DNA of 37,254 nt from Cellulosimicrobium funkei (GCF_001019615.1 NZ_JNBQ01000038.1:1-37254), one strand, 5' to 3'. Counted from the stretch's first letter, positions 16,301 to 24,336 are shown. The notes: generated by a model not told the origin, from the letters alone. Made by a program: numbers and translations.

Positions 16301-17425
16301 ATGACCACCACCCCGTCCGCCGTCGCCGACCGCCCGCACGTGCGTGAGACGCTCGCCACCCTGGTGGACGACCGCGTCCTCGGCATCTCCCTGCGCGTCC
16401 ACGACGCGCAGGGAGAGTGGGCCGCCGCCGCGGGCCTGGCCGAGCTCGGCGGGACCGCCGCGCCGTCGGTCGACAGCCACACGCGCATCGGCAGCAACAC
16501 CAAGACCTTCACCGCTGCGCTCGTCCTGCTGCTGGTGCACGAAGGCCGCCTCGGCCTCGACGACTCGGCGGCCACCCACCTGCCCGAGCTCGGGCTCGAC
16601 CCGCGCATCACCGTCCGCATGCTGCTCCAGCAGACCAGCGGCGTCTTCAACTTCACCGGCGACGCCGCCGCCGACGGCACGTGGGAGACGGGGATGCCGA
16701 GCAACTACGGGCCGGCGGCCCGCGAGTGGCTCGACGCGCGGTTCGAGACGCATCGCCCGCAGGACCTGGTGAGGTTCGCGCTGTCGAGGGCGCCGCGGTT
16801 CGAGCCCGGCACGAGGTGGAGCTACTCCAACACGAACTACGTGCTGCTCCGCCTGCTCGTGGAGAACGTCACCGGACGCACCCTGGCGGACGAGATGAAC
16901 CGGCTGGTCAGCGGGCCGCTGGGTCTGACGGGCACCGTCGTGCCGGACGCGTCGCCGGACCTGCCCGAGCCGCACGCCCACGCCTACGTCCGTTACGAGG
17001 AGGACGGCCAGGAGCAGACCGTCGACGTGTCGCGCCACGACCCGTCCTGGATCTCGACGGGCGGCGACATGATCTCGACCCCCCGCGACCTCGCGACGTT
17101 CTTCTCCGCGCTGCTCGGCGGCAGGCTCCTGCCAGCCGCCCTCGTCGAGCAGATGTGCGACCGGTACGCCACCCCTCTCCCGGGCATGGGGTACGGCCTG
17201 GGCGTGTTCGTCCTGGAGACGGAGGACGGGCGCACGCTCGTCACCCACAACGGGGGCATGGCCGGCTACGCGACGCTGATGTTCGGAACGCCGGACGGCA
17301 GCACCGTCATGGCCGCCGCGGTGAACTGCGTCGACGACCCCGAGATGACCATCCAGAGCGCCTTCCAGGAGGTGCAGAAGTCCCTTCTCGCCGCGGTGTT
17401 CCCGGGCGACGGCGTCGTCCGCTGA
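16301..17425 (+). CDS. Serine hydrolase of beta-lactamase/DD-peptidase fold (class C-like)
   Basis: 374 residues. Active-site motifs of the penicillin-binding/beta-lactamase superfamily: SxxK in RIGSNTKTF, YxN in WSYSNTNYVLLRLL, and HNGGMAGYATLMFG in place of KTG. No signal peptide or membrane anchor is visible, so it is probably cytosolic. That argues against peptidoglycan or secreted beta-lactamase function and for an esterase or peptidase. The ATG at 16301 has GAGGGAG about 7 nt upstream. A perfect terminator hairpin follows the stop and a MerR regulator gene lies 77 bp further on. Confidence 0.9.
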   Translation: MTTTPSAVADRPHVRETLATLVDDRVLGISLRVHDAQGEWAAAAGLAELGGTAAPSVDSHTRIGSNTKTFTAALVLLLVHEGRLGLDDSAATHLPELGLDPRITVRMLLQQTSGVFNFTGDAAADGTWETGMPSNYGPAAREWLDARFETHRPQDLVRFALSRAPRFEPGTRWSYSNTNYVLLRLLVENVTGRTLADEMNRLVSGPLGLTGTVVPDASPDLPEPHAHAYVRYEEDGQEQTVDVSRHDPSWISTGGDMISTPRDLATFFSALLGGRLLPAALVEQMCDRYATPLPGMGYGLGVFVLETEDGRTLVTHNGGMAGYATLMFGTPDGSTVMAAAVNCVDDPEMTIQSAFQEVQKSLLAAVFPGDGVVR

Positions 17426-17431
17426 CCCATG

Positions 17432-17462
17432 GTCCGGGCACCCCTGCCCGGGGTGCCCGGAC
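17432..17462 (+). terminator. Terminator after the beta-lactamase-fold gene
   Basis: GTCCGGGCACCCC (17432-17444) is perfectly inverted at 17450-17462, with a 5-nt loop, 6 bp after the stop codon. It separates the hydrolase from the MerR gene, which therefore needs its own promoter (CATACT at 17491-17496, 6 nt before the ATG at 17503). Confidence 0.8.
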
Positions 17463-17502
17463 ACCCCTGCCGTCGTGACCAGCGGCGACGCATACTGGGG
17501 CC

Positions 17503-18300
17503 ATGGCAGACGGGGTCACGATCGGGCAGGCGGCGGCCTTCGTCGGCGTCACCGTGAAGACGGTGCGGCACTACCACAAGGTCGGACTCGTCGAGGAGCC
17601 CGAGCGCGACGGCTCCGGCTACCGCCGGTACGGCTCCGCCCATCTCCTGCGGCTCGTCCGGGTCCGAGCGCTCGCCGCTGCGGGCGTGCCGCTGGCGGAG
17701 ATCGCGGACCTGCTCGACGCGAACCCTGACGCGCTCGCCGTCGGCCTCGCCGCCGTCGAGCGCACGCTCTCCGAGCGCATCGACGAGCTGACGGCGCAGG
17801 CGGCGGCGCTGCGTCGGCTCGCCGACGGTGACCGTGCCCTGCTGCCCGACGCCGCCGTCGCCCTCCTGGACCGCATGCCCGGTCTCGGGTTCCCGGCTTC
17901 GGAGGTGGCTGCGGCGCGCGAGGGCATGGTGCTGGCCCGGGCTCTGGTCCCGGACAAGTTCGACGACTACGTCGCGGGCGTCACCGAGGCCGTGGACGAC
18001 CCGGCCTTCGTCGCCCTGATCCATCGGGGCGTCGAGACGTCCGCCTTGGAGCCGGACGACCCGCGGGTCGCGGAGTACGCCGGCGCGATGGCCGACCACT
18101 TCCTCGCTCACCCGGAACGGCTGCGGATCGTGACCAGCCTGCGCGCGCGCACCGACGCCGCTGCCCGCTACGAGATGATCGCGCACCACGGCGAGGCCGA
18201 GGGGACGGCCGCCGCACAGGGCGTCGCTCTGGTCGAGGGCCGCCTGCGGTCTGCTGGCGTCCGCATCCCGGCGAGGGAGGCCGGACGCCTGGGCGACTGA
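17503..18300 (+). CDS. MerR family transcriptional regulator
   Basis: 265 residues. N-terminal MerR winged helix (TIGQAAAFVGVTVKTVRHYHKVGLV, GYRRYGSAHLLRLVRVRALAAAGVPLAEIADLL), then the antiparallel dimerisation helix (about residues 85-115, VERTLSERIDELTAQAAALRRL). An alpha-helical C-terminal domain of about 150 residues follows, of no recognised ligand class. It has no Cys pair, so metal or redox sensing is unlikely; a small-molecule or drug ligand as in TipA/BmrR relatives is more plausible. The ATG is placed by CATACT 6 nt upstream. The proposed target is the 19-bp-spacer promoter upstream of the hydrolase gene before it. Confidence 0.92.
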   Translation: MADGVTIGQAAAFVGVTVKTVRHYHKVGLVEEPERDGSGYRRYGSAHLLRLVRVRALAAAGVPLAEIADLLDANPDALAVGLAAVERTLSERIDELTAQAAALRRLADGDRALLPDAAVALLDRMPGLGFPASEVAAAREGMVLARALVPDKFDDYVAGVTEAVDDPAFVALIHRGVETSALEPDDPRVAEYAGAMADHFLAHPERLRIVTSLRARTDAAARYEMIAHHGEAEGTAAAQGVALVEGRLRSAGVRIPAREAGRLGD

Positions 18301-18341
18301 CGAGCGTCCGACGACGAGCCGTGCGGCAGTGCGGCGGCCCC

Positions 18342-18377
18342 GGGTGCGGCGGAGCGCGTACGCGCTCCGCCGCACCC
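18342..18377. terminator. 36-bp perfect palindrome, bidirectional terminator
   Basis: GGGTGCGGCGGAGCGCGT at 18342-18359 is followed without a gap by its exact reverse complement at 18360-18377. It lies between the convergent MerR gene (ends 18300) and the fasciclin gene (ends 18398). Confidence 0.75.
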
Positions 18378-18397
18378 GCCCGATCCCCGTCGACCTG

Positions 18398-19051
18398 CTA
18401 GAGGTTCACCGGGCGCAGGACGGCGGTGATGCCGTGCGCGATCTGCGCGTTGCCCTTGTTCAGGTCGAGCTGTGACCTGATCAGGAACGGGTCCACGTCG
18501 TTCCGGTCCTGGTCGACCAGGCGCACCAGCGGCACCCAGCGGCTGATCACGTCCACCCGCACACCGGCACCCTGCGCCGTGGGGAGCACGGCGTCGTCCG
18601 ATCGCAACGCCGTGCGGGAGCCGATCGTGGCACCCGGGACCACGTGGTACAGCAGGACCTGCTCGACCGCGTCGATCCCGACGGTTCCCGCGATCGACTC
18701 GAGCGCCGCCTGCTCCGTGCGCGGCCACCGGTGCGTGAGGTCCCACGCGAAGAGCTGGAACGCGCGGTCGTTCGGCACGAAGGCCGTCAGGGGCACGGTC
18801 CCGTCCGCCAGCACGGCGACCGGGCTCGAGGGCTTGGCCGCGAGCACCGCAGCCACGGCCTGGTCGAGGACGTCGAAGTCGTGCGGGTCGCGATCGAACG
18901 TGTCGCCGTCCGCTGCGAGCACCTGGGCCAGGCTGGTCGTTCCGGGCGTGCTGGCCGCGGCGGGCTGGGCTGCCACCACCACACCCGCCAGGCCGAGTGT
19001 CGCGGCGCCCACGGCCGCGATCGAGCATCGAAGAGCGTGTCGAAGGGTCAT
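18398..19051 (-). CDS. Secreted fasciclin (FAS1) domain protein
   Basis: 217 residues. A Sec signal peptide opens the protein: MTLRHALRCS, a hydrophobic core AAVGAATLGLAGVVVAA and a cleavage region QPAAAS. A single FAS1 domain occupies most of the rest: DFDVLDQAVAAVL, VPLTAFVPNDRAFQLFA (the conserved TAFVPNDRAF strand), VEQVLLYHVVPGATI (the YHV motif) and a C-terminal NAQIAHGITAVLRPV. Such domains mediate surface or matrix adhesion. No lipobox or sortase signal is seen, so it should be free in the medium. The ATG at 19051 has GGAAGGA about 7 nt upstream and places the signal peptide correctly; an upstream in-frame ATG would not. Confidence 0.9.
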   Translation of the reverse strand: MTLRHALRCSIAAVGAATLGLAGVVVAAQPAAASTPGTTSLAQVLAADGDTFDRDPHDFDVLDQAVAAVLAAKPSSPVAVLADGTVPLTAFVPNDRAFQLFAWDLTHRWPRTEQAALESIAGTVGIDAVEQVLLYHVVPGATIGSRTALRSDDAVLPTAQGAGVRVDVISRWVPLVRLVDQDRNDVDPFLIRSQLDLNKGNAQIAHGITAVLRPVNL

Positions 19052-19345
19052 CGTCGAGTCCTTCCGTCTCCACACGAGGCAGTTCGCACTGCCGAGCGCC
19101 ATGGTGGCGCCCGTCCTTCCTTCCGTGCGGATCCCGCTCTCGGATGCACCTCGGCGGGAACGAGATCCGAGGTGCCGACGACCTGCAGAGCAAGGCGTCC
19201 GACGCTCTGAGCAGCGACAAGGGCGAGATGGTGTCCGACGCGTCGCTGGACGGGGTGCGACGCGGCGTCGAAGGCGACGGGGGAGAGCGCGACGACCCGA
19301 GCCCCTCTCCTCGGCGTGAGGAACGGGGCCCGGGTGCGCGCTCGC
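19052..19345. other. Intergenic region between the FAS1 and PAS-ANTAR genes
   Basis: About 290 bp without a convincing gene. It contains a 9-bp inverted repeat, GCACCTCGG at 19146-19154 and CCGAGGTGC at 19167-19175, with a 12-nt loop, in the promoter region of the fasciclin gene and downstream of the PAS-ANTAR gene. It may be that gene's terminator. A plus-strand open frame here lacks codon bias, ribosome site and homology. Confidence 0.4.
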
Positions 19346-19975
19346 TCAGCGAAGCAGGGCCTCGACGCGTTCGGCGCAGTCCGCGCCGGAGCGCGTGGCC
19401 TCGTCGACGACGACGCGCGCGAGGTCTCGCAGACGGACGTTCTTGTCGTTCGACGCCCGCTTGAGCAGACCGAACGCTTCGTCGGGGTCGACGCCGTGCG
19501 TCGCGACGAGGATGCCTTTCGCCTGCTCGATCGGTCCGCGTCCCGCCGCGGCCGCCGCGATGTCGCGGTGCGCCCTCTCCTCCCCGCCGGCGGCCACCGT
19601 GGAGGTGATGTCGACGAAGTACCCCAGGAGCTCGACGACCATGCCCGTGACCGGGTCGCGACGACCCTGGCCGACGATGACGAGGTAGCGCTCCTTGCCG
19701 CTGGCGTCCATGATGCGGTGCACGCTCGAGAACGGTTCTCCGGTTGCCCGCGCCTCGTCGAGGATCTGCCGCACCCGGTCGCGGTCGTCGGGGTGCTTGT
19801 GCGCCAGGACGAGCTCGGTGGTCGGTACCACCTCGCCCGGCTCGAAGCCGTGCACCCGGTACGTCTCAGACGACCACCACCAAGTGCCGGTGGCCAGCTC
19901 CAGGCGGTACTGGCCGATCTGCTGGCTCGCACCGCGGGCCAGGGCGTGCTCGATGGCATGGTCGTCCACGGACAT
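19346..19975 (-). CDS. PAS-ANTAR domain regulator (putative RNA-binding antiterminator)
   Basis: 209 residues. A PAS domain lies at about residues 20-115 (IGQYRLELATGTWWWSSETYRVHGFEPGEV, HKHPDDRDRVRQIL, DASGKERYLVIVGQGRRD, VVELLGYFVDIT). An ANTAR domain follows at about 135-200 (GRGPIEQAKGILVATHGVDPDEAFGLLKRASNDKNVRLRDLARVVV). ANTAR proteins bind paired stem-loops in nascent RNA and prevent termination; the PAS domain would sense the signal. Such PAS-ANTAR proteins are common in actinobacteria and mostly uncharacterised. No sensor kinase is encoded nearby. ACGGAG lies about 7 nt before the ATG at 19975. Confidence 0.88.
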   Translation of the reverse strand: MSVDDHAIEHALARGASQQIGQYRLELATGTWWWSSETYRVHGFEPGEVVPTTELVLAHKHPDDRDRVRQILDEARATGEPFSSVHRIMDASGKERYLVIVGQGRRDPVTGMVVELLGYFVDITSTVAAGGEERAHRDIAAAAAGRGPIEQAKGILVATHGVDPDEAFGLLKRASNDKNVRLRDLARVVVDEATRSGADCAERVEALLR

Positions 19976-20175
19976 CGTCGTGCTCCGTCTTCTCCAGAGG
20001 ATGAGGAGCCAGGTCCAGACTCGACCCTTCGACCGTAGTCCCGATGCGCCGGGGGCGACAGGTGGCGTGCACCCGGAACCGGTTCGTATGGTGAAGATGC
20101 GGCCGAGGCGCCGCAGGGGGCACCGGCCAGTGAAGAAGCCCGCGGCCGGTGCGCCTCTTTGTCCAGGGCAGTCCG
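19976..20175. other. Intergenic region with a 9-bp stem-loop
   Basis: About 200 bp between two minus-strand genes. It holds the likely promoter of the PAS-ANTAR gene and, at 20120-20152, GCACCGGCC and its complement separated by 15 nt, just downstream of the epoxide hydrolase stop at 20176. The hairpin is probably that gene's terminator. No small gene seen. Confidence 0.45.
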
Positions 20176-21348
20176 CTACAGCTGATCGACGAACGACCGC
20201 AGCTCCTGCGCATAGCGCTCGGGTTGCTCGAACGGGGCGAAGTGGCCGCCACGGGGCGGTTCGGTGGCGTAGACGGTGTTCGCGACGCGGTCGAGCCAGG
20301 CGCGCGGGGGCCGGACGACGTCGCCGGCGAAGACGGAGAACCCGGACGGCACCTCGACGTAGCGGGCGAGCTGCTCGCGGGGGATCGCGGCGTTGGCCCG
20401 GTAGGCGCGCAGCCCGGCCCCGAAGGTGCCGGCCGCCCAGTGCTCGGTGACGAGGGCGAGGACCTCGTCGCGCGTGTACACGGACTCGAGGTCGCCGTCG
20501 CAGTCGCTCCACGACCGCAGCTTCTCGACGACCCACGCCGCGAGCCCGGCGGGGGAGTCGGTGAGGCCGACCGCGAGCGACTGCGGCTTGGTGGCCTGCA
20601 CGGCGGCGTAGCCGCCCTCGGTCGTGCGCCACCGTGCGCTCTCCTCCAGCCAGTCGCGCTCCTGGGGCGTGAGCGACGCGGGGTCACCTGCGAACAGGGG
20701 CAGCCCGGCGTCGGTGCGGTGCACCGCGATGACCCGGTCGGGGAAGTCGAGCGCGAGGAACCGGGCGACGTGGCTGCCCATGTCCCCGCCTGCGACGAGG
20801 AACCGGTCGTAGCCGAGGGCGGTCATGAGCTCGGCCCACAGGGCGGCGACCGTGCGGTTGTCCAGGGCCGGGCCGGTGGGGATGTCGGAGAAGCCGAAGC
20901 CGGGCATGTCGGGGACGACGAGGTCGAAGGTGCGTCGCCCCGCTCCGTCCGAGGCGGCGGGGGCGCCGGGGTCGGTCAGGAGCGGGACGACCTTGCGGTA
21001 CCGCCACGCGGAGTCGGGCCAGCCGTGGGCGAGCAGGAACGGGAGCGGGGGCGCGTCACCGGGTCGCGGGGTCGCGAGCGCGTGCAGGAGGTGGACGCGG
21101 GTCCCGTCGATCGTGGCGCGCCGGCTCGGGAGCGCGGAGAGCTGTGCCTGGTGCGCGGAGAAGTCGAAGCCGTCGGCCCAGTACGCCACCAGGTCGCGCA
21201 GGTACGTGACGTCCGTGCCGGCGTCCCACCCGAGCCCGTCCGGGGCGTCGACCCACCGGGTCGCCCGCAGGCGTGAGCGCAGGTCGTCGACCACCGCGTC
21301 GCAGATCCGGGGCGTGAAGCTCTCGAGGTCGGTCACGCGCTGCGCCAT
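20176..21348 (-). CDS. Epoxide hydrolase (EHN domain plus alpha/beta hydrolase)
   Basis: 390 residues. An N-terminal epoxide-hydrolase domain (about residues 5-95: SFTPRICDAVVDDLRSRL, WDAGTDVTYLRDLVAYWADGFDF) precedes the alpha/beta core with oxyanion motif LLAHGWPDSAWRY, nucleophile GGDMGSHVARFLAL (Asp) and terminal His in PRGGHFAPFEQPE. This is the microsomal-EH/juvenile-hormone-EH-like bacterial family; it hydrolyses epoxides to diols. The substrate cannot be told. The ATG at 21348 is preferred over one 11 codons upstream because TAGCCT lies 7 nt before it. It stands alone, 39 bp downstream of the DUF3043 gene. Confidence 0.92.
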   Translation of the reverse strand: MAQRVTDLESFTPRICDAVVDDLRSRLRATRWVDAPDGLGWDAGTDVTYLRDLVAYWADGFDFSAHQAQLSALPSRRATIDGTRVHLLHALATPRPGDAPPLPFLLAHGWPDSAWRYRKVVPLLTDPGAPAASDGAGRRTFDLVVPDMPGFGFSDIPTGPALDNRTVAALWAELMTALGYDRFLVAGGDMGSHVARFLALDFPDRVIAVHRTDAGLPLFAGDPASLTPQERDWLEESARWRTTEGGYAAVQATKPQSLAVGLTDSPAGLAAWVVEKLRSWSDCDGDLESVYTRDEVLALVTEHWAAGTFGAGLRAYRANAAIPREQLARYVEVPSGFSVFAGDVVRPPRAWLDRVANTVYATEPPRGGHFAPFEQPERYAQELRSFVDQL

Positions 21349-21355
21349 GACGTCG

Positions 21356-21361
21356 AGGCTA
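21356..21361 (-). promoter_or_regulatory. -10 box TAGCCT for the epoxide hydrolase gene, leaderless type
   Basis: On the minus strand TAGCCT is followed by exactly 7 nt and the ATG at 21348; it decides between two in-frame starts. Confidence 0.5.
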
Positions 21362-21387
21362 GCGGGCTGCAGGACGCCCACGGGCGG

Positions 21388-21981
21388 CTACTCCGGGTAG
21401 ACGCCGTGCTTCTTGTGCGTCGGCTTGGGCAGGCGGGCCCGGCGGAGCTGGAACGCGCGCATGACGGCGTACATGACGGTGCCCTTGGGGACCTCGCCGA
21501 ACTTCGCGAGCAGGCGCTTGCGCAGACGGCGCCACATGATGAATCCGTCCACGACGGTCAGCAGCACGATGACGTAGAGCGTCATCACCGTGAGGAACGC
21601 GAGGTCCTGGTTCTGCGCGGTGAGGAACGAGAAGACGATGAACACCAGCGCGACGGGGAGGAAGAACTCGCCGAGGTTCCAGCGCGCGTCGACGTACTCG
21701 CGCACGTAGCGCTTGACCGGGCCCTTGTCGCGCGGCGGAAGGTAGCGCTCGTCGCCGGTCTGCATCGCCTGGTACTGGCGGTCGCGCATCTCGCGCTGCT
21801 TCTCCCGCGCGGACTTCGCGGCGGCGCGACGGTCGTTCGGCACGAGGGGTCGCTTGTTCGCGGCCTCGGAGACCTTGCGCTTGGGCGTCGGGCGGCCCTT
21901 GCCGGCTACCTCGATCTCGGCCGCCTGCTCGACGGGGTCGGGGGCGGCGGGCGTCGCGGCGGGCTTGTTGCGGGAGAACAC
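21388..21981 (-). CDS. DUF3043 family membrane protein
   Basis: 197 residues, recognised as the actinobacterial DUF3043 family. A Lys/Arg-rich cytosolic N-terminus (GRPTPKRKVSEAANKRPLVPNDRRAAAKSAREKQ) leads to QAMQTGDERYLPPRDKGPVKRYVREYVDARWNLGEF. Two membrane spans follow (FFLPVALVFIVFSFLTA and LTVMTLYVIVLLTVVDGFIMW), with a basic C-terminus ending KKHGVYPE. Function unknown; it is a conserved actinobacterial gene. The GTG at 21981 is chosen because it opens the conserved FSRNK start; TACCCT lies 8 nt upstream and GGAGGGG directly before it. It is divergent from the MFS gene. Confidence 0.88.
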   Translation of the reverse strand: MFSRNKPAATPAAPDPVEQAAEIEVAGKGRPTPKRKVSEAANKRPLVPNDRRAAAKSAREKQREMRDRQYQAMQTGDERYLPPRDKGPVKRYVREYVDARWNLGEFFLPVALVFIVFSFLTAQNQDLAFLTVMTLYVIVLLTVVDGFIMWRRLRKRLLAKFGEVPKGTVMYAVMRAFQLRRARLPKPTHKKHGVYPE

Positions 21982-22062
21982 CCCTCCAGGGTAGTCGAGC
22001 CGGAGAGGTGCCCGGCATCGGTTCCGGGCCTGGCAGGGGTAGCGGGGCGGCGCACGAGGCAG

Positions 22063-22085
22063 TATCGTTACAGGGCGAAACGTAA
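22063..22085. promoter_or_regulatory. Candidate operator of the MFS/TetR pair
   Basis: TATCGTTAC-AGGGC-GAAACGTAA is an imperfect dyad (6 of 9 positions matched, 5-bp centre) located 24-46 bp upstream of the efflux pump start, in the region divergent from the DUF3043 gene. It is unusually AT-rich for this genome. A TetR-type repressor is encoded just after the pump. Confidence 0.4.
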
Positions 22086-22108
22086 TGCTTCCACGTCGAG
22101 GAGGACCC

Positions 22109-23560
22109 GTGAGCCCCACAGCCGAGACCCCCGAGACCACCGCCGTCAGGGCGGGACCCCGCGAGTGGGCCGGGCTGACCCTGCTCGTGCTCCCGATGCT
22201 CATGGTCGCGACCGACCTCACCGTGCTCTTCTTCGCGCTGCCCTCGATCACCGCGGACCTGGACGCCTCGGCCACGCAGGCGCTGTGGATCGCCCACGTC
22301 TACGGCTTCCTCATCGCCGGGACGCTCGTCATCTCCGGGCGGCTCGCGGACCGCATCGGTGCGCGTCGCCTGCTGCTCGTCGGAGCGACCGCGTTCGCCG
22401 TCCTGTCCGTGCTCGCCGCGACCGCGACGAGCGCAGAGGCGCTGGTCCTCGTCCGGGCGCTGCTCGGCGTCGCGGGCTCGACCCTCATGCCCGCGCTCTT
22501 CTCCCTCTTGCGCGTGATGTTCCGTGCCGACGCGCAGCGGCGCCTCGCCATCGCGATCCTGTTCAGCTCGTTCTCGGTCGGGGCCGCGATCGGGCCGGTC
22601 CTGGGCGGGGTGCTCCTCGAGCGGTTCTGGTGGGGGTCCGTCTTCCTCGTCAACGTGCCGCCGATGCTCCTGCTCGTGCTCCTGGGGCCGCGGCTCCTGC
22701 CGCGTGGACGCGGGACCGGCGGAGGGCGTCTCGACCTGACGAGCGTCGGCCTGTCCGTCGCGGGCATGCTCGGCGTCGTCTACGGCCTCCAGGAGCTCGC
22801 GGCCGGTCCCTCCGGAGGCACGACGGCGCAGCGCGACGCGGCCGTGCTGGTCGCCGGCGCGCTGGTGCTCGGGCTCTTCGTCCGACGCCAGCGCCGGCTC
22901 CCCGACCCCCTGCTCGACCTGCGGCTCGTCACCGCGCGACGGCCGGCCGCCGCCCTCGGCACGCTGCTGCTCACCGGGATCGGCGTCGTCGGCGTGTACT
23001 ACCTGTTCACGCAGCACCTGCAGCTCGCGGCGGGTCTCGGTCCGCTCGAGGCGGGCCTGTGGACTCTGCCGTACGTCGCGGTGAACATCCTCGGCGCGCT
23101 GCTCGCCCCGGGCCTCGCCTCCCGGTTCCGCTCCGAGACGGTCGTCGCCGCCAGCCTGGTGGTGATCGTCACCGGGGCCGTGCTGACCGGGGTGGTCGGG
23201 TGGGCGGACGTACCCGTGCCGGCGCTCGCGGCGTCGGTCGCGGTGCTCGGCCTCGGTCACGGCGCCGCGGCCGCGCTCGTGAGCGACCTCGTCATCTCGT
23301 CGGCGCCGCCCGCGCAGACGGGTTCAGCCGCCGCGACGCAGGAGGTGTCGGCCGAGCTCGGCACGGCCCTCGGCATCGCGGTGGCCGGGGTCGTGGCCGT
23401 CGTCGTGCAGCGCTCGGCACTCCGGGACGCCGCGGCCCCCGCGGGTGACGGCGCGTCCGCCCTGGCGCTTCCGGCCTACGCGTTCGTCGGCGCGTTGCTC
23501 GTGGGTCTGGCGGCCGCGCTCGTGGTCAGGTTCCTCGTGCGCCCGGCCCGTCGCGGCTGA
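22109..23560 (+). CDS. MFS efflux transporter, DHA2 (14-TM) family
   Basis: 483 residues. The sequence has about 14 hydrophobic segments and DHA2 drug:H+ antiporter motifs: MVATDLTVLFFALPSI in helix 1, loop 2-3 motif A (GRLADRIGARRLLLVG), LVRALLGVAGSTLMPALFSL, and motif C/D region SVGAAIGPVLGGVLLERFWWGSVFLVNVP. It probably exports drugs, dyes or a metabolite. The GTG at 22109 is preferred to the ATG at 22085 because GAGGAGG lies 4 nt upstream. The TetR gene follows after 24 bp and is the likely local regulator, through the dyad at 22063-22085. Confidence 0.93.
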   Translation: MSPTAETPETTAVRAGPREWAGLTLLVLPMLMVATDLTVLFFALPSITADLDASATQALWIAHVYGFLIAGTLVISGRLADRIGARRLLLVGATAFAVLSVLAATATSAEALVLVRALLGVAGSTLMPALFSLLRVMFRADAQRRLAIAILFSSFSVGAAIGPVLGGVLLERFWWGSVFLVNVPPMLLLVLLGPRLLPRGRGTGGGRLDLTSVGLSVAGMLGVVYGLQELAAGPSGGTTAQRDAAVLVAGALVLGLFVRRQRRLPDPLLDLRLVTARRPAAALGTLLLTGIGVVGVYYLFTQHLQLAAGLGPLEAGLWTLPYVAVNILGALLAPGLASRFRSETVVAASLVVIVTGAVLTGVVGWADVPVPALAASVAVLGLGHGAAAALVSDLVISSAPPAQTGSAAATQEVSAELGTALGIAVAGVVAVVVQRSALRDAAAPAGDGASALALPAYAFVGALLVGLAAALVVRFLVRPARRG

Positions 23561-23571
23561 CCGTCGACGGC

Positions 23572-23577
23572 TACGAT
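23572..23577 (+). promoter_or_regulatory. -10 box TACGAT for the TetR gene, leaderless type
   Basis: TACGAT is followed by exactly 7 nt and the ATG at 23585, inside the 24-bp gap after the MFS gene, so the regulator can be transcribed independently. Confidence 0.5.
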
Positions 23578-23584
23578 CACGACC

Positions 23585-24268
23585 ATGTCCAGCGCTCCCG
23601 GCACCGCAGCCCCTGGCGGTGGCGGTCGTCCGCGCGACCGCCAGATCGACCGCGCGGTGCTCGACGCGGCGTCCGAGCTCCTGGACTCCGGGGGCTTTGC
23701 GCAGCTGACGCTCGAGAAGGTGGCACGTCGTGCCGGGACCACGAGGCCGGCGATCTACCGCCGCTGGGCGGGCCGCGCGCCGCTGGCCCTCGCCGCGGTC
23801 GCGGCCCGGCTGAGCGTCCCTGAGGCGCCGGACACCGGGTGCACGCTGTGCGACCTCGGCGAGAGCCTCGGGGTGTTCCTGGGCGCGTACCGTGCGACCC
23901 GGCCGGACGTGCTCGCCGCGCTGTACGCGGAGTGCGCGCCCGACCCGGCGCTGCGCAAGCGCTACCTCGCGGTGGTGGTCGAGCCGTCGCGGCGGGCGGT
24001 GGCCGCGACCCTCGCCCACGCCGCGTCGCGCGGCGACCTGCGCGAGGACGTCGACCAGGACCAGGTGGTGGACCTGTTCGCGTCGCTCGTCCAGTACCGC
24101 GCGCTGTTCGGCGACACGCACCTGAGCGACGAGGAGGCCGAGAACGTGATCGAGCTCGTCCTGCGCGGCCTCGCCGTCGACTACGACGCACTCCTCGCGC
24201 GCAGCGCGGCGCTCGAGCTCGAGCACCGGGGCGGGCCGGGCGCGCCGCACGTCCACCTCCCGGACTGA
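23585..24268 (+). CDS. TetR family regulator
   Basis: 227 residues. The N-terminal helix-turn-helix is RDRQIDRAVLDAASELLDSG, FAQLTLEKVARRAGTTRPAIYRRW. The all-helical C-terminal domain (TLCDLGESLGVFLGAYRATRPDVLAALYAEC, LREDVDQDQVVDLFASLVQYRALFG) matches the ligand-binding/dimerisation domain common in TetR regulators with a TetR_C_16/11-like tail; the exact subclass is uncertain. The ATG follows a TACGAT box by 7 nt. The location 24 bp behind the MFS pump suggests that it represses the pump and perhaps itself. Confidence 0.92.
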   Translation: MSSAPGTAAPGGGGRPRDRQIDRAVLDAASELLDSGGFAQLTLEKVARRAGTTRPAIYRRWAGRAPLALAAVAARLSVPEAPDTGCTLCDLGESLGVFLGAYRATRPDVLAALYAECAPDPALRKRYLAVVVEPSRRAVAATLAHAASRGDLREDVDQDQVVDLFASLVQYRALFGDTHLSDEEAENVIELVLRGLAVDYDALLARSAALELEHRGGPGAPHVHLPD

Positions 24269-24330
24269 CGACCCCTGCGGAGGGGAAGAGTCTCGGGACG
24301 CATCGGGGCTCGCAGCACGTCCGGTTGTCG

Positions 24331-24336
24331 TACCGT
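24331..24336 (+). promoter_or_regulatory. -10 box TACCGT for the dipeptidase gene, leaderless type
   Basis: TACCGT is followed by 7 nt and the GTG at 24344. The last two bases of the box overlap an alternative in-frame GTG at 24335, which is therefore less likely to be used. Confidence 0.5.

Noticed and set aside
18997-19464. Plus-strand frame between the FAS1 and PAS-ANTAR genes as a small gene
   Set aside because: No ribosome site or codon bias, and it overlaps the PAS-ANTAR gene antisense; treated as non-coding.
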